From Mycobacterium spongiae (GTDB taxonomy: Bacteria > Actinomycetota > Actinomycetes > Mycobacteriales > Mycobacteriaceae), in contig NZ_CP046600.1 of assembly GCF_018278905.1 (NCBI RefSeq), forward strand, positions 4,898,001 through 4,962,000: a stretch of DNA of 64,000 nt, given 5' to 3'. Of the stretch, positions 27,858-36,113 are shown piece by piece. The notes under the pieces are model-generated. The model saw only the letters and a program-made list of their open reading frames with translations. It was not told where the DNA came from and ran no database searches. A program made the translations under genes and the position numbers. Positions within the stretch are counted from its first letter, which is position 1, and each line of letters starts with the position of its first letter.

Positions 27858-28677
27858 GTTCAAGTTCGACCTGGATGCGGCCGATCTGCGCATATCGCGC
27901 GGTAGCGTGCCCGCGAGCACCCAGCTCGCCGAGGCACTGAAGGCACAGATCATCCAGCAGCGGGTGCCGCGCGGTGGGCGCCTGCCCACCGAGCGGGAGC
28001 TGATGGATCGCTCCGGCTTGAGCCGCGTCACCGTGCGGGCGGCAGTGGGTCTGCTGGAAAGTCAGGGGTGGGTGGTGCGCCGGCAGGGTCTGGGCACCTT
28101 CGTCGCGGATCCGATGAAACAGGAGCTCACCTCCGGTGTGCGCACCATCACCGAGGTCATGCTGAGTTCGGGCCTGCGACCTCAGGTGGATGTGCTATCT
28201 GTCGACACCGGTTTCGCACCACGCCGGATCTCCGAGACCATGGGTCTATCGGAAGTGCTCCGCCTTCGGCGGCGTTTCCGCGCTGGTGACGAGCCCGTCG
28301 CGCTGGTCACCGCGTACCTACCACCGGGATTGGAGCAAGCTGTCAAACCGCTGCTGGCCGACGACCCGGATGCGGGGACCACATACGCGACCGAAACCAC
28401 GTACACGATGTGGGAACAGCGACTGGCCGTGCAGATCGACCGTGCCACCCACGACATCCACGCGGCCAGCGCGAACCCCGAGGTCGCGGAAGCGTTGGAC
28501 CTGGCGGAGGGCGCGCCCGTCTTGGTCCTTGAGCGAACCAGCTACAGCAAGGACGACAAAGCGCTGGAGGTGTTGGTGTTCCACTACCGACCGGAAAGGT
28601 ACCACTTCTCCGTCACGCTACCGCGCACCATGTCAGGCGCGGCTGCGGGAATTGTCGAAAAGCCAGAATTGCCATGA
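27850..28677 (+). CDS. GntR/HutC-family transcriptional regulator (Rv0792c-like)
   Basis: A 275-residue regulator. The winged helix (QLAEALKAQIIQQRVPRGGRLPTERELMDR to LSRVTVRAAVGLLESQGWVV and RRQGLGTFVADP, residues about 24-88) is followed by a UTRA effector domain (RISETMGLSEVLRLRRRFRA, APVLVLERTSYSKD, LEVLVFHYRPERYHFSVTLPR). It matches my memory of Rv0792c, a HutC-subfamily regulator linked to stress survival. Start and operator overlap as described for 27822-27857. The stop overlaps the next gene by four bases, so it is co-transcribed with the LLM oxidoreductase and the transglutaminase-like gene. A truncated duplicate lies 1.9 kb upstream. Confidence 0.95.
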   Translation: MTRFKFDLDAADLRISRGSVPASTQLAEALKAQIIQQRVPRGGRLPTERELMDRSGLSRVTVRAAVGLLESQGWVVRRQGLGTFVADPMKQELTSGVRTITEVMLSSGLRPQVDVLSVDTGFAPRRISETMGLSEVLRLRRRFRAGDEPVALVTAYLPPGLEQAVKPLLADDPDAGTTYATETTYTMWEQRLAVQIDRATHDIHAASANPEVAEALDLAEGAPVLVLERTSYSKDDKALEVLVFHYRPERYHFSVTLPRTMSGAAAGIVEKPELP

Positions 28678-29711
28678 ACATTCCCGCGTCGAACGTCCCG
28701 CACGTGGGGCTTATCCTGGCGCTTACGGTCAACGGCCTCGCGGTCAGCAACTACCCCGACATGGTCGCTGTCGCCCAGACAGCCGAGCACTACGGGTTTG
28801 ACTCCATCTGGTCATGCGACCACTTCCTCACGGTCAGTCCCGATGACTACGTCGCGGACGCCGGCATTGCCGGCGAAGCCGGTCGGGAAGGCCGGAGCGC
28901 ACGCCCGAGATCGCTGCCCCTGCTCGAAGGCTGGACAGCACTGACCGCGCTGGCCCGCGACACCACCACCCTGCGTCTGGGCACCAGTGTGCTGTGCAAC
29001 TCCTACCGCCACCCTGCGGTGCTAGCAAAGATGGCGGCCACTCTGGACGTCATTTCGCAAGGACGTCTCGACCTTGGATTGGGGGCGGGTTGGTTTCGGC
29101 GAGAGTTCGAGGCGTACGGGATTCCGTTCCCGCCGGTAGGCGATCGAGTCTCCGCTCTTGCGGAGTCACTAGAAGTCATCCGGACCGTGTGGACCGACGA
29201 GAACCCCACGTATGCCGGTCGCTTCTACACTCTCGATGGCGCAATCTGCGACCCGCCTCCGGCGCAGCGCCCACATCCACCGCTCTGGGTCGGCGGCGAA
29301 GGAGACCGAGTCCAGCGCATCGCGGCAAAGTTCGCCCAAGGTCTCAACGTGCGGTGGTCGTCACCGCAACAAATAGCCGACCGGCGGAGTTTCCTCGCCC
29401 GAGCCTGCGAGTCCGCCGGACGTGACCCGCGGGATCTGCGGTTGTCGGTGACGCTGCTGCTGGCACCGACACAGTCGGCCAACGATGAGAGCCGAATTCG
29501 CGCCGAATTCGCATCCCTTCCCGAGTCCGGACTCGTTATCGGACCGCCAGACAAGTGTGTGGAGGCGATCCGCGCGTACCAAGAGCGCGGTGTCGATCAT
29601 TTCCTGTTCGCGATTCCGCACGTCGCAAAGTCCGACTCCCTCCACGTTGTCGGGCAGGACATTATCCCGTTGATCAAAACGGAGGCGATAACTCATGACG
29701 GTCACCACTAG
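28674..29711 (+). CDS. LLM-class, probably F420-dependent oxidoreductase (Rv0791c-like)
   Basis: A 345-residue luciferase-like TIM-barrel oxidoreductase: VAVAQTAEHYGFDSIWSCDHF near residue 35, LRLGTSVLCNSYRHPAVLAKMAATLD near 100, RLDLGLGAGWFRREFEAYG near 130, HPPLWVGGEGDRVQRIAAK near 200. The pattern LGLGAGW is typical of the F420-dependent mycobacterial branch rather than FMN-dependent luciferases. The substrate is unknown. Its ATG overlaps the gntR stop and its end overlaps the next gene by 17 bases, so the three form one operon under the 36-bp palindrome. Confidence 0.92.
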   Translation: MNIPASNVPHVGLILALTVNGLAVSNYPDMVAVAQTAEHYGFDSIWSCDHFLTVSPDDYVADAGIAGEAGREGRSARPRSLPLLEGWTALTALARDTTTLRLGTSVLCNSYRHPAVLAKMAATLDVISQGRLDLGLGAGWFRREFEAYGIPFPPVGDRVSALAESLEVIRTVWTDENPTYAGRFYTLDGAICDPPPAQRPHPPLWVGGEGDRVQRIAAKFAQGLNVRWSSPQQIADRRSFLARACESAGRDPRDLRLSVTLLLAPTQSANDESRIRAEFASLPESGLVIGPPDKCVEAIRAYQERGVDHFLFAIPHVAKSDSLHVVGQDIIPLIKTEAITHDGHH

Positions 29712-30429
29712 CAACGGCCACGATCGATTTCTGGGTCCTACCGAGTATCTCGACTCTGACCACCCCCTGGTTCGCGCGACGGCAGAAAGCCTGGTGTCGG
29801 GCTGCGCAACGGACATCGAACGGGTCGGTCGAATTTACGACTACGTGCGCGACCTGCCCTACGACGTCTTGGCGTCATTTCGCTATCTCGCACACGGACA
29901 TGATCGCGCCAGCGACGTGATCGGGCACGGAGTCGCGTTTTGTATGGGCAAGGCGAGCTCGTTTGTCGCCCTGTGCCGAGCTGTCGGCGTCCCCGCCCGC
30001 ATTGCCTTCCAGACACTGCAGTCCGATGACAAGGAGTTTCTCTCTCCCGAGGTGCGCGCCCTCTGGGGTGGTGGTGCGGGCGGGCTCGCACGACCTTTTC
30101 CGTGGCATTCCCTGGGCGAGGCCTATCTCGGCCAGCGATGGGTCAAGCTCGACGCCACGATCGACACAGCGACGGCCACCCGCCTCGGCAAGCCATACCG
30201 ACAGGAATTCGACGGCGTCACCCCGATCCAGACAGTGGAGGGCCCCATCCTGCGCGAAAACGGCAGCTACGCCGACTACCCCGCCGAGGTCGCGCAATGG
30301 TATGGGCGAATCGCCCAGTCCGTGCTGAAAGCTTTGTCATCGGAAGAGATTCGCGCCCAGGTCGCCGGCGATGACGAGCTGTGGGCTGGTCCCCCGCTCG
30401 AATGGGTGGCACGCAAGTCGGTTCTCTGA
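29695..30429 (+). CDS. Transglutaminase-like cysteine protease-fold protein (Rv0790c-like)
   Basis: A 244-residue transglutaminase-core protein. The triad is visible: Cys83 in HGVAFCMGKASSFVAL, His138 in RPFPWHSLGEAYL and Asp153 in WVKLDATID. Proteins of this family cleave or modify amides; a target cannot be assigned. There is no signal peptide, so it is cytosolic. It is the third gene of the GntR-controlled operon and its function is presumably tied to the LLM oxidoreductase and the Rv0793-like monooxygenase. The ATG at 29695 lies within the 3' end of the upstream gene, indicating coupled translation. Confidence 0.9.
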   Translation: MTVTTSNGHDRFLGPTEYLDSDHPLVRATAESLVSGCATDIERVGRIYDYVRDLPYDVLASFRYLAHGHDRASDVIGHGVAFCMGKASSFVALCRAVGVPARIAFQTLQSDDKEFLSPEVRALWGGGAGGLARPFPWHSLGEAYLGQRWVKLDATIDTATATRLGKPYRQEFDGVTPIQTVEGPILRENGSYADYPAEVAQWYGRIAQSVLKALSSEEIRAQVAGDDELWAGPPLEWVARKSVL

Positions 30430-30466
30430 TGCCCTCCGCTACCCGCCGTGGACGGGGGCGATCCGA

Positions 30467-31255
30467 TCACCCGGTGGGTAACCCACGTTCGAACTCGACC
30501 AGTCGAGCCTGCATCGACGGATAGGCAGCCGCCGCGGGCGGACTGTCGCCATTGCGGATGCGTTCGGCGACCTCGAGCGCGGCATGAATGGCGGCCCGAT
30601 ACGGCAGCGACCCCGTGCTGATCCGGCGCACCCCCAGCTCCCCGAGCTGAGCAAGGCTGAGCTGCGGTATCGCCAGCACATTGAGCGGTACCGGAATGTT
30701 CTCGGCGAACTGACGCAGATCGGAAGGACTGGTCGCTCCCGGCACAAAAATTCCGTCGGCGCCGGCGGCAACATAGGCGGTCGCGCGTTCCAGCGTGGCC
30801 GCTACCGTCGCATCCTGGTCGAGCCAGTAGGTGTCCACCCTGGCGTTGACGAAGACGGCCGGACAGCGCTGCTTGATCGCGGCGACCTTAGCCGCAAGAT
30901 CCTGCGGATTGACGAGTTCCTCATCGGTGCTGTCCTCGATGTTGATACCAGCCACACCGAGGTCGGCACCGAGGTGGTCCACGTGCGCGGCCACCACGTC
31001 CGGGTCTTTGTCGTAGCCGTCTTCCATGTCGACTGTCAGGTAGACCGGCAGGTTGGAAAGCCGACGCGCCAGGTCGACGGTCAGACTCTTGCTCGCCCGC
31101 CCGCCGTCCGGGTGTCCGGAACTGGCGGCGAGCCCAAAGCTGGTAGTGCCAATCGCCTGGTAGCCGGCATCGCAGAAGGCGAGTGCGGAGGGCACGTCCC
31201 ATGCATTCGGCAGCAGCAGTGGTTCGCCGGCGTAGTGCAGATCACGGAAGCTCAT
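30467..31255 (-). CDS. Isocitrate lyase/PEP mutase superfamily protein
   Basis: A 262-residue (beta/alpha)8 protein of the ICL/PEPM superfamily: LLLPNAWDVPSALAFCDAGYQAIGTTSFG near the N-terminus, YLTVDMEDGYDKDP with the metal-binding Asp/Glu, GINIEDSTDEE, FVNARVDTYWL and GADGIFVPGATSP. The signature KKCGH of true isocitrate lyases is absent, pointing to the PEP mutase/oxaloacetate-hydrolase/methylisocitrate-lyase-like branch of unknown substrate. It is convergent with the transglutaminase-like gene (37 bp between stops). I do not recall it at this place in M. tuberculosis, so it may be an accessory gene. Confidence 0.88.
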   Translation of the reverse strand: MSFRDLHYAGEPLLLPNAWDVPSALAFCDAGYQAIGTTSFGLAASSGHPDGGRASKSLTVDLARRLSNLPVYLTVDMEDGYDKDPDVVAAHVDHLGADLGVAGINIEDSTDEELVNPQDLAAKVAAIKQRCPAVFVNARVDTYWLDQDATVAATLERATAYVAAGADGIFVPGATSPSDLRQFAENIPVPLNVLAIPQLSLAQLGELGVRRISTGSLPYRAAIHAALEVAERIRNGDSPPAAAAYPSMQARLVEFERGLPTG

Positions 31256-31348
31256 GAGCCCTTGTTCTCAGCCAATTCTCAACAGATTCTTTGCAAGTCA
31301 TATACCTCGTCCAACGCTGCGCCCAGGCCACGGCCTCAATATAAGTCT

Positions 31349-31828
31349 ATGACTAGGTCTTTGGGGGACCCGCTCAGCACGAGCCTCATCGAGGGATACC
31401 TGCGCACCCGCGGTCGACGCTATTTCCGCGGCCAACACGATGGCGAATTCTTCTTTGTCGCCAACGCCCACCCGTGGCGTCTGCACGTCCATCTGGAGAT
31501 CTGTCCGGCTCAGCCCGACGTGCTCACGATTCGGGTTGCTCCCCCGTGTTTCTTCCCCGCCAGTGACGAGGCCCGGTTGGCCGAGCTCGCCGACACGTCC
31601 AACGGCGAGCATCCCGAGGTCGCCGTGGTTGTGCACGGGTCGTCCGACCCGAGCCGCATCGGCGTTACCGTGCAGCAGTCCCGGCGGTTCGGGGATCCGG
31701 TCCGGCGCGATGATCTGGCAGCCTTCATCGACCGCAGCATCGCGGCCGCGATCGATTTCTTCGGTGAGTTGGGGCCGATTGTGCAATCGCCGTCGACGGC
31801 ACCGCCGTTGCTACGCGACGCCGGGTGA
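31349..31828 (+). CDS. YbjN-like/conserved actinobacterial protein (Rv0789c-like)
   Basis: A 159-residue soluble protein beginning MTRSLGDPLSTSLIEGYLRT. It has RYFRGQHDGEFFFVANAH, then LHVHLEICPAQPDVLTIRV and RRDDLAAFIDRSIAAAIDFFGEL, an alpha/beta pattern resembling the YbjN/type III-chaperone-like fold seen in many actinobacterial hypothetical proteins. I recall Rv0789c as a conserved hypothetical next to purQ. It is convergent with purQ with a gap of 29 bp and divergent from the ICL/PEPM gene. Function unknown. Confidence 0.78.
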   Translation: MTRSLGDPLSTSLIEGYLRTRGRRYFRGQHDGEFFFVANAHPWRLHVHLEICPAQPDVLTIRVAPPCFFPASDEARLAELADTSNGEHPEVAVVVHGSSDPSRIGVTVQQSRRFGDPVRRDDLAAFIDRSIAAAIDFFGELGPIVQSPSTAPPLLRDAG

Positions 31829-31857
31829 GGTTCTCCGAGCCGACGAAGCGGTCGCCA

Positions 31858-32532
31858 TCAGGCGACCAGAACGGCGTCCAGCGCTGAATAGAACAGGCCC
31901 AGCCCGTCGTCGGACGGACCGGTCAACCCGTCGATGGCGTGTTCGGGGTGCGGCATCAGCCCGACGACGCGACCGTTGGCCGAGCTGATGCCGGCGATAT
32001 CACGCTGCGAACCGTTGATGTTGTCGTGATAGCGGAACACCACCCGGCCGTCGGCCTCCAACTCATCCAATGTCCGTTCCGGTGCCACGTATCGGCCCTC
32101 GCCGGACTTCAGCGGCACCAGCAGATCCGCATCCACCTCGAACCGTGATGTCCACGACGTCGAGGTCGACGCGACACGCAGCCACATGTCGCGGCAGATG
32201 AAGTGCAGTCCCACATTTCGGGTCAGCGCACCGGGCAGCAGCCCGGCTTCGCACAGCACCTGAAATCCGTTGCAAATACCCAATACCGGAGTCCCTCGGT
32301 TCGCCGCGCCGACCACTTCTTTCATGACCGGCGCGAATCTGGCTATCGCGCCCGCCCGCAGGTAGTCACCGTAGGAAAAGCCGCCGGGCACCACGATGGC
32401 GTCGACCCCCTTGAGGTCGGCGTCGGCGTGCCACAGGTCGACGACCTCGGCGCCCACCCGCCGGGCCGCGCGTGCGGCGTCCACATCGTCGAGTGTGCCC
32501 GGAAACGTGATGACACCGATCCGCGCCGTCAC
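31858..32532 (-). CDS. purQ: Phosphoribosylformylglycinamidine synthase glutaminase subunit PurQ
   Basis: A 224-residue class I glutamine amidotransferase that feeds ammonia to PurL. It begins [20 protein letters not shown] with a GTG start. The nucleophile Cys87 lies in [19 protein letters not shown], and the partner His is in [10 protein letters not shown] near the C-terminus. The GTG overlaps the purS stop by four bases (GTGA), so the two subunits are translationally coupled. The downstream neighbour is the convergent Rv0789c-like gene. It works with PurL (17635-19938) and PurS. Confidence 0.97.
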   Translation of the reverse strand: MTARIGVITFPGTLDDVDAARAARRVGAEVVDLWHADADLKGVDAIVVPGGFSYGDYLRAGAIARFAPVMKEVVGAANRGTPVLGICNGFQVLCEAGLLPGALTRNVGLHFICRDMWLRVASTSTSWTSRFEVDADLLVPLKSGEGRYVAPERTLDELEADGRVVFRYHDNINGSQRDIAGISSANGRVVGLMPHPEHAIDGLTGPSDDGLGLFYSALDAVLVA

Positions 32533-32768
32533 TGCGAGTCCCGGGTAATTGTCCAGTCCTCGATCACGGTGTTGGCCAGCAGCGATTCTGCAATCTCGGC
32601 GAGCGCGGAGTCATCGACTGTATCTGCGACCTCAAGTTCAAACCTCTTGCCCTGACGGACATCTGAGATCCCGGGATGGCCGAGCCGGCCTAGTGCGCCG
32701 ACAATAGCCTGGCCCTGCGGGTCCAGAATCTCCGCTTTGGGCATCACATGCACCACCACCCGGGCCAC
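32529..32768 (-). CDS. purS: Phosphoribosylformylglycinamidine synthase small subunit PurS
   Basis: A 79-residue structural subunit that helps assemble PurL and PurQ. It reads [20 protein letters not shown], then [13 protein letters not shown] and [14 protein letters not shown], the standard PurS pattern. I chose the GTG at 32768 because GAGGAGGA ends about six bases upstream; the ATG at 32774 would lie on top of this ribosome site. purQ overlaps its end. A folE-type gene lies 162 bp upstream on the same strand. Confidence 0.95.
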   Translation of the reverse strand: MARVVVHVMPKAEILDPQGQAIVGALGRLGHPGISDVRQGKRFELEVADTVDDSALAEIAESLLANTVIEDWTITRDSQ

Positions 32769-32930
32769 CGGCATTCCTCCTCAGATCCGACCGCTCCGCC
32801 CGGCGACGACGCGCGCCGCTTCGGCGCGACGAGGGAGCCAGGCACAGGTTCCGCGCCAACTCTACCGGCGATACCGGCGCTATCAGCTCACGGGCACGAG
32901 CCGAGGCAAGCCTGGACGGGAGTGTCGAAT

Positions 32931-33539
32931 TCACTTACGAAGAATCAGGTTGAGCGCTTCGGCTCGAGACGCGGCGTTGGTCTTGAACTGACCTCGCACC
33001 GCAGATGTCGTGGTCACCGCGCCGGGCTTGCGGACCCCGCGCATCGCCATGCACAGGTGTTCGGCCTCGATGACGACGATCACGCCCTGCGGATCGAGTT
33101 TGTTCATCAGCGCATCGGCGATCTGGTTGGTGAGCCGCTCCTGCACCTGGGGCCGCTTGGCGTAGAGGTCGACCAGCCGCGCGATCTTCGACAGGCCGGT
33201 CACCCTGCCGTCGTCACCCGGGATATAGCCGACATGTGCCACGCCGTGAAACGACACGAGGTGGTGCTCGCAGGTGGAGTACATCGGAATCGCCTTCACC
33301 AACACCAATTCGTCGTGTTCCTCGTCGAACATGGTGTTCAAGACGGACTCGGGTTCGGTGTGCAGCCCAGCGAACATCTCGCGGTACGCGCGCGCCACGC
33401 GGGCGGGGGTGCCGGCCAGCCCGGGACGATCTGGATCTTCGCCGATCGCCCACAGCAACTCACGGATGACGTCCTGGACCCGTTCCTGGTCGAACGCTCG
33501 CACCCGCGGATGCGCGGTGCGGACATGCGGCTCCCGCAT
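32931..33539 (-). CDS. folE: GTP cyclohydrolase I
   Basis: A 202-residue GTP cyclohydrolase I, which converts GTP to dihydroneopterin triphosphate for folate or pterin synthesis. Zinc ligands are visible as Cys90 and His93 in YSTCEHHL and Cys163 in [11 protein letters not shown]. Other conserved parts are [41 protein letters not shown] and the end SRAEALNLI. The main mycobacterial folE, as I recall, sits in the ftsH-folE-folP cluster (Rv3609c), so this is probably a second copy. Its position upstream of purS, on the same strand, links it to the GTP-supplying purine genes. The ATG at 33539 gives the family-typical length. Confidence 0.93.
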   Translation of the reverse strand: MREPHVRTAHPRVRAFDQERVQDVIRELLWAIGEDPDRPGLAGTPARVARAYREMFAGLHTEPESVLNTMFDEEHDELVLVKAIPMYSTCEHHLVSFHGVAHVGYIPGDDGRVTGLSKIARLVDLYAKRPQVQERLTNQIADALMNKLDPQGVIVVIEAEHLCMAMRGVRKPGAVTTTSAVRGQFKTNAASRAEALNLILRK

Positions 33540-33773
33540 CGAATCCTCCGTTCCTCAGCAGCGAGTTGGGTGGGGCCGAGCGGCTCATGGCGTCGTCCTG
33601 CCGGTCCGGGCATCATCGGCCGCTGGTGTGCTCGATCGTAGCCATTGCGCTGGGAATATGTATGGACGGTATCCGCGCGCGGGTGGCAAAGCACTGGTGC
33701 CCAGGCTCAAATATTGTGCCCCGAGGGCAGTTTGACTGCCGCCCGCTCTAGCGCAGGCAGGTGCCGCGCCAGG

Positions 33774-34460
33774 TCACGGGCACGAGCCGAGGTAGGCCTC
33801 GCACAATGGGGCGAGCATGGAGTCCAGCACTTCGGCGTCGGAGATCACCGGCCAGGGCACCTGCGGCGGCCCCGACGTCCACAAGGTGAGTTCGCTGATC
33901 GTGCTGCTCCACGTGTGCGCAACCAAGTAGGTGCGCATGATGACCGGTCCACTGATCACCGCGGCCATCCGCGTTGGTTCGTCCTCGGTAACCGATGGTG
34001 ATTGCAGCGGCGCCCCCAGCTGGCAGGCACGCAGCGCAGTGACGGCAGCGCCGAACACCGAGGCCGCGATCGCCCCACCTTGCGCCGTGTCCCCCCGCCA
34101 ATGCAGCACTTGAGCCTGCAATTGCCACTGACCCTCGGGGTGCACCACCGTCACCCGACCCGCGACCGCGGAGTTGCGGCTGTCCTGCGGGAACCTCGGC
34201 GTGCCGCACACCGGCTCAAATCGGAAGCGCGGTGTCGTCCCGGTCATCGCGACCGCGTTACCGGCCAATGCTGGCCAGCGGTAGTGCGCGTCCAGAGGCA
34301 CCTCCCGGGCGCTGATCCACGCCGTCGCCGGGATCCGGTCGCATACCGGCGGGCAAGTCTCTGGCTCCGCTGCGGCGGGCGGCGCCGCACCAACCGCGGT
34401 CACGACAGCACCGACGACCAGAATCGTCGCCAGAATCACTCGCATAGGTCCGGCGCCCAT
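33774..34460 (-). CDS. Secreted or lipid-facing hypothetical protein (Rv0787-like)
   Basis: A 228-residue protein. After MGAGPMRVILATILVVGAVV it has a Sec signal peptide ending near APPAAAEP, then a cysteine pair (ETCPPVC) and a mature domain of about 190 residues with two further cysteines (FEPVCGT and CQLGAP) and a final CEAYLGSC. I place the start at the ATG at 34460; the ATG at 34445 would also give a good signal. It is divergent from the metallo-beta-lactamase gene, with only 18 bp between the starts. It occupies the place where I recall Rv0787. Function unknown; an exported envelope protein is likely. Confidence 0.75.
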   Translation of the reverse strand: MGAGPMRVILATILVVGAVVTAVGAAPPAAAEPETCPPVCDRIPATAWISAREVPLDAHYRWPALAGNAVAMTGTTPRFRFEPVCGTPRFPQDSRNSAVAGRVTVVHPEGQWQLQAQVLHWRGDTAQGGAIAASVFGAAVTALRACQLGAPLQSPSVTEDEPTRMAAVISGPVIMRTYLVAHTWSSTISELTLWTSGPPQVPWPVISDAEVLDSMLAPLCEAYLGSCP

Positions 34461-34478
34461 CAGGGCACAATCGTAGAC

Positions 34479-35117
34479 ATGGAACTGACGCATTTCGGCC
34501 ATTCCTGCCTCCTCGCCGAGTTCGGCCAGACCCGCATGCTCTTTGATCCGGGAACCTTCGCGCACGGCTTCGAGGGCATCACCGGCCTGTCCGCGATCCT
34601 GATCACCCACCAGCACCCCGACCACGTCGACGTCACACGCCTGCCAACACTGCTTGAGGGCAACCCAGGTGCCGCCCTATACGCCGATCCACAGACGGCT
34701 GCGCAGTTGGGCGAACCTTGCCGGGCGGTGCGGGTCGGTGACGAGTTGACCGTCGGCGACCTCACCATCCGTGCCGTCGGCGGGCGCCACGCGGTGATCC
34801 ATCCGGAAATCCCTGTAATAGAGAACATCTCGTACCTCGTTGGTGACAACACTCACCCCGCCCGGTTGATGCATCCCGGTGATGCGTTGTTCGTTCCTGA
34901 TGAGCCCGTCGACGTGTTGGCCACTCCCGCCGCGGCGCCATGGATGAAAATCTCCGAAGCCGTCGAATACCTACGGGCGGTGGCACCGGCCCGGGCGATA
35001 CCCATCCACCAAGCGATCATCGCCCCCGATGCGAGGGGAATCTACTATGGTCGACTCGCCGAGATGAGCGACGCCGACTTCCACGTGTTGCCCGAAGAAA
35101 ACGCGGTCACGTTCTAG
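34479..35117 (+). CDS. Metallo-beta-lactamase fold hydrolase, UPF0173 type (Rv0786c-like)
   Basis: A 212-residue metallo-hydrolase. It begins MELTHFGHSCLLAEFGQTRM, and has the zinc motif ITHQHPDHVDVTRLP (His44, His46, Asp48, His49), a further metal His in VGGRHAVIHPEIP and a C-terminal HQAIIAPDARGIYYG. This matches the UPF0173/YycJ-like conserved hydrolases in actinobacteria. The substrate is unknown. It is divergent from the secreted-protein gene and followed by the Rv0784-like gene on the opposite strand. Confidence 0.9.
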   Translation: MELTHFGHSCLLAEFGQTRMLFDPGTFAHGFEGITGLSAILITHQHPDHVDVTRLPTLLEGNPGAALYADPQTAAQLGEPCRAVRVGDELTVGDLTIRAVGGRHAVIHPEIPVIENISYLVGDNTHPARLMHPGDALFVPDEPVDVLATPAAAPWMKISEAVEYLRAVAPARAIPIHQAIIAPDARGIYYGRLAEMSDADFHVLPEENAVTF

Positions 35118-35230
35118 CGCTCGGTCCTATCTCCGGTCATGCGCTCCGCGATACGAGGCGGAGCGACATTCGCTGTCGGTGATCACTTTTCGTCAGCGGG
35201 AGGTGGTGAAGAAGGCTGGCGGATGCGGCC

Positions 35231-35935
35231 CTATGCGGCGTCGAGAACCGCCTTGTCGGCACTCCAGCGGTAGACCATGGGCGTGCAACCGTGCAGCATC
35301 GCCAGGTCGATGGCGTCCAGCGTCGCCTGCAGCGGGCCAGGCTTGCGTAACTGACGACCGGCAACCGCGATGCGGACGACACCGCCGCGCCGGGCGATAC
35401 GCTCGGCGGACATCACCACCATCCGGCACCACCACGGTTCGGTCAAGAAGCCTTCGCCGATGCCGAGAACCCGGGCGCGCACTGTGGACTTTCGCACCAG
35501 GTCGGTGACCCCGTGAAAATCAGCGAGCAGTCGAAATCCATTTCCTGGCAAGGCTTTGACGACTCCGGGAGACACCAGCCAACCGGGCGCCGCGAACAGC
35601 CGGGTGCGCAGCCCGAGGTGCTCGAGCACTCGGTCGGCGGCCGTGAGCCGCAGATTGGCCTCGTGGGCGTGCAGCGTCGCGAACTCACCGCGACGCTTCT
35701 TGGTGGCTGCTTCGTCGTAGCCGTGCATCACCAGAGCGTCGCCGCCGGCGCGTCGCTCGCTGAGCCACTCGACGGTGTGCGGGTCGCGGTCCAGCCGGTA
35801 ATCGCCACTGAGCCGGGGGGCCACCAGCAACGACACCGGCACCGAGCGGGCATCCATTTGCGCGCAGAATGCGTCGACATCGGCCAGGGTCCGCTCCCCT
35901 ATCCCCGAGACCGAGACGATCAGTTTTCCAGACAC
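35231..35935 (-). CDS. DUF2334-type polysaccharide-deacetylase-like protein (Rv0784-like)
   Basis: A 234-residue protein starting with GTG at 35935 (VSGKLIVSVSGIGERTLADV). The pattern SGIGERTLADVDAFCAQMD, VPVSLLVAPRLSGDYRLD, GDALVMHGYDEAATKKRRGEF and RLFAAPGWLVSPGVVKAL fits the NodB-like DUF2334 group, with Asp/His metal-ligand candidates (HGYDE). It closely matches my memory of Rv0784. Rv0785, an FAD-binding dehydrogenase that I recall between Rv0784 and Rv0786c, is not present here. The frame stays open upstream to 36217, but those residues are not conserved. Confidence 0.84.
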   Translation of the reverse strand: MSGKLIVSVSGIGERTLADVDAFCAQMDARSVPVSLLVAPRLSGDYRLDRDPHTVEWLSERRAGGDALVMHGYDEAATKKRRGEFATLHAHEANLRLTAADRVLEHLGLRTRLFAAPGWLVSPGVVKALPGNGFRLLADFHGVTDLVRKSTVRARVLGIGEGFLTEPWWCRMVVMSAERIARRGGVVRIAVAGRQLRKPGPLQATLDAIDLAMLHGCTPMVYRWSADKAVLDAA

Positions 35936-36113
35936 ACTTGTAGTTTCCCGATCCCAGGTGTCGTGATAGTGAAGAACACGCAGACAGCAAGCGTATATCG
36001 GGTCCCGAACCAGCGGATATCGGCCCTCAGCAGGGCCGTTGCCTGGCATTGGTGGGCGTGTATGCGATGGTTGGCCAGGCGCCATCGAGGCTGCTGGCCA
36101 CCGGATTTCCCGC

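Noticed and set aside
31990..34000. Purine riboswitch or other structured leader near purQ, purS or folE
   Set aside because: I found no conserved riboswitch core in the short leaders.
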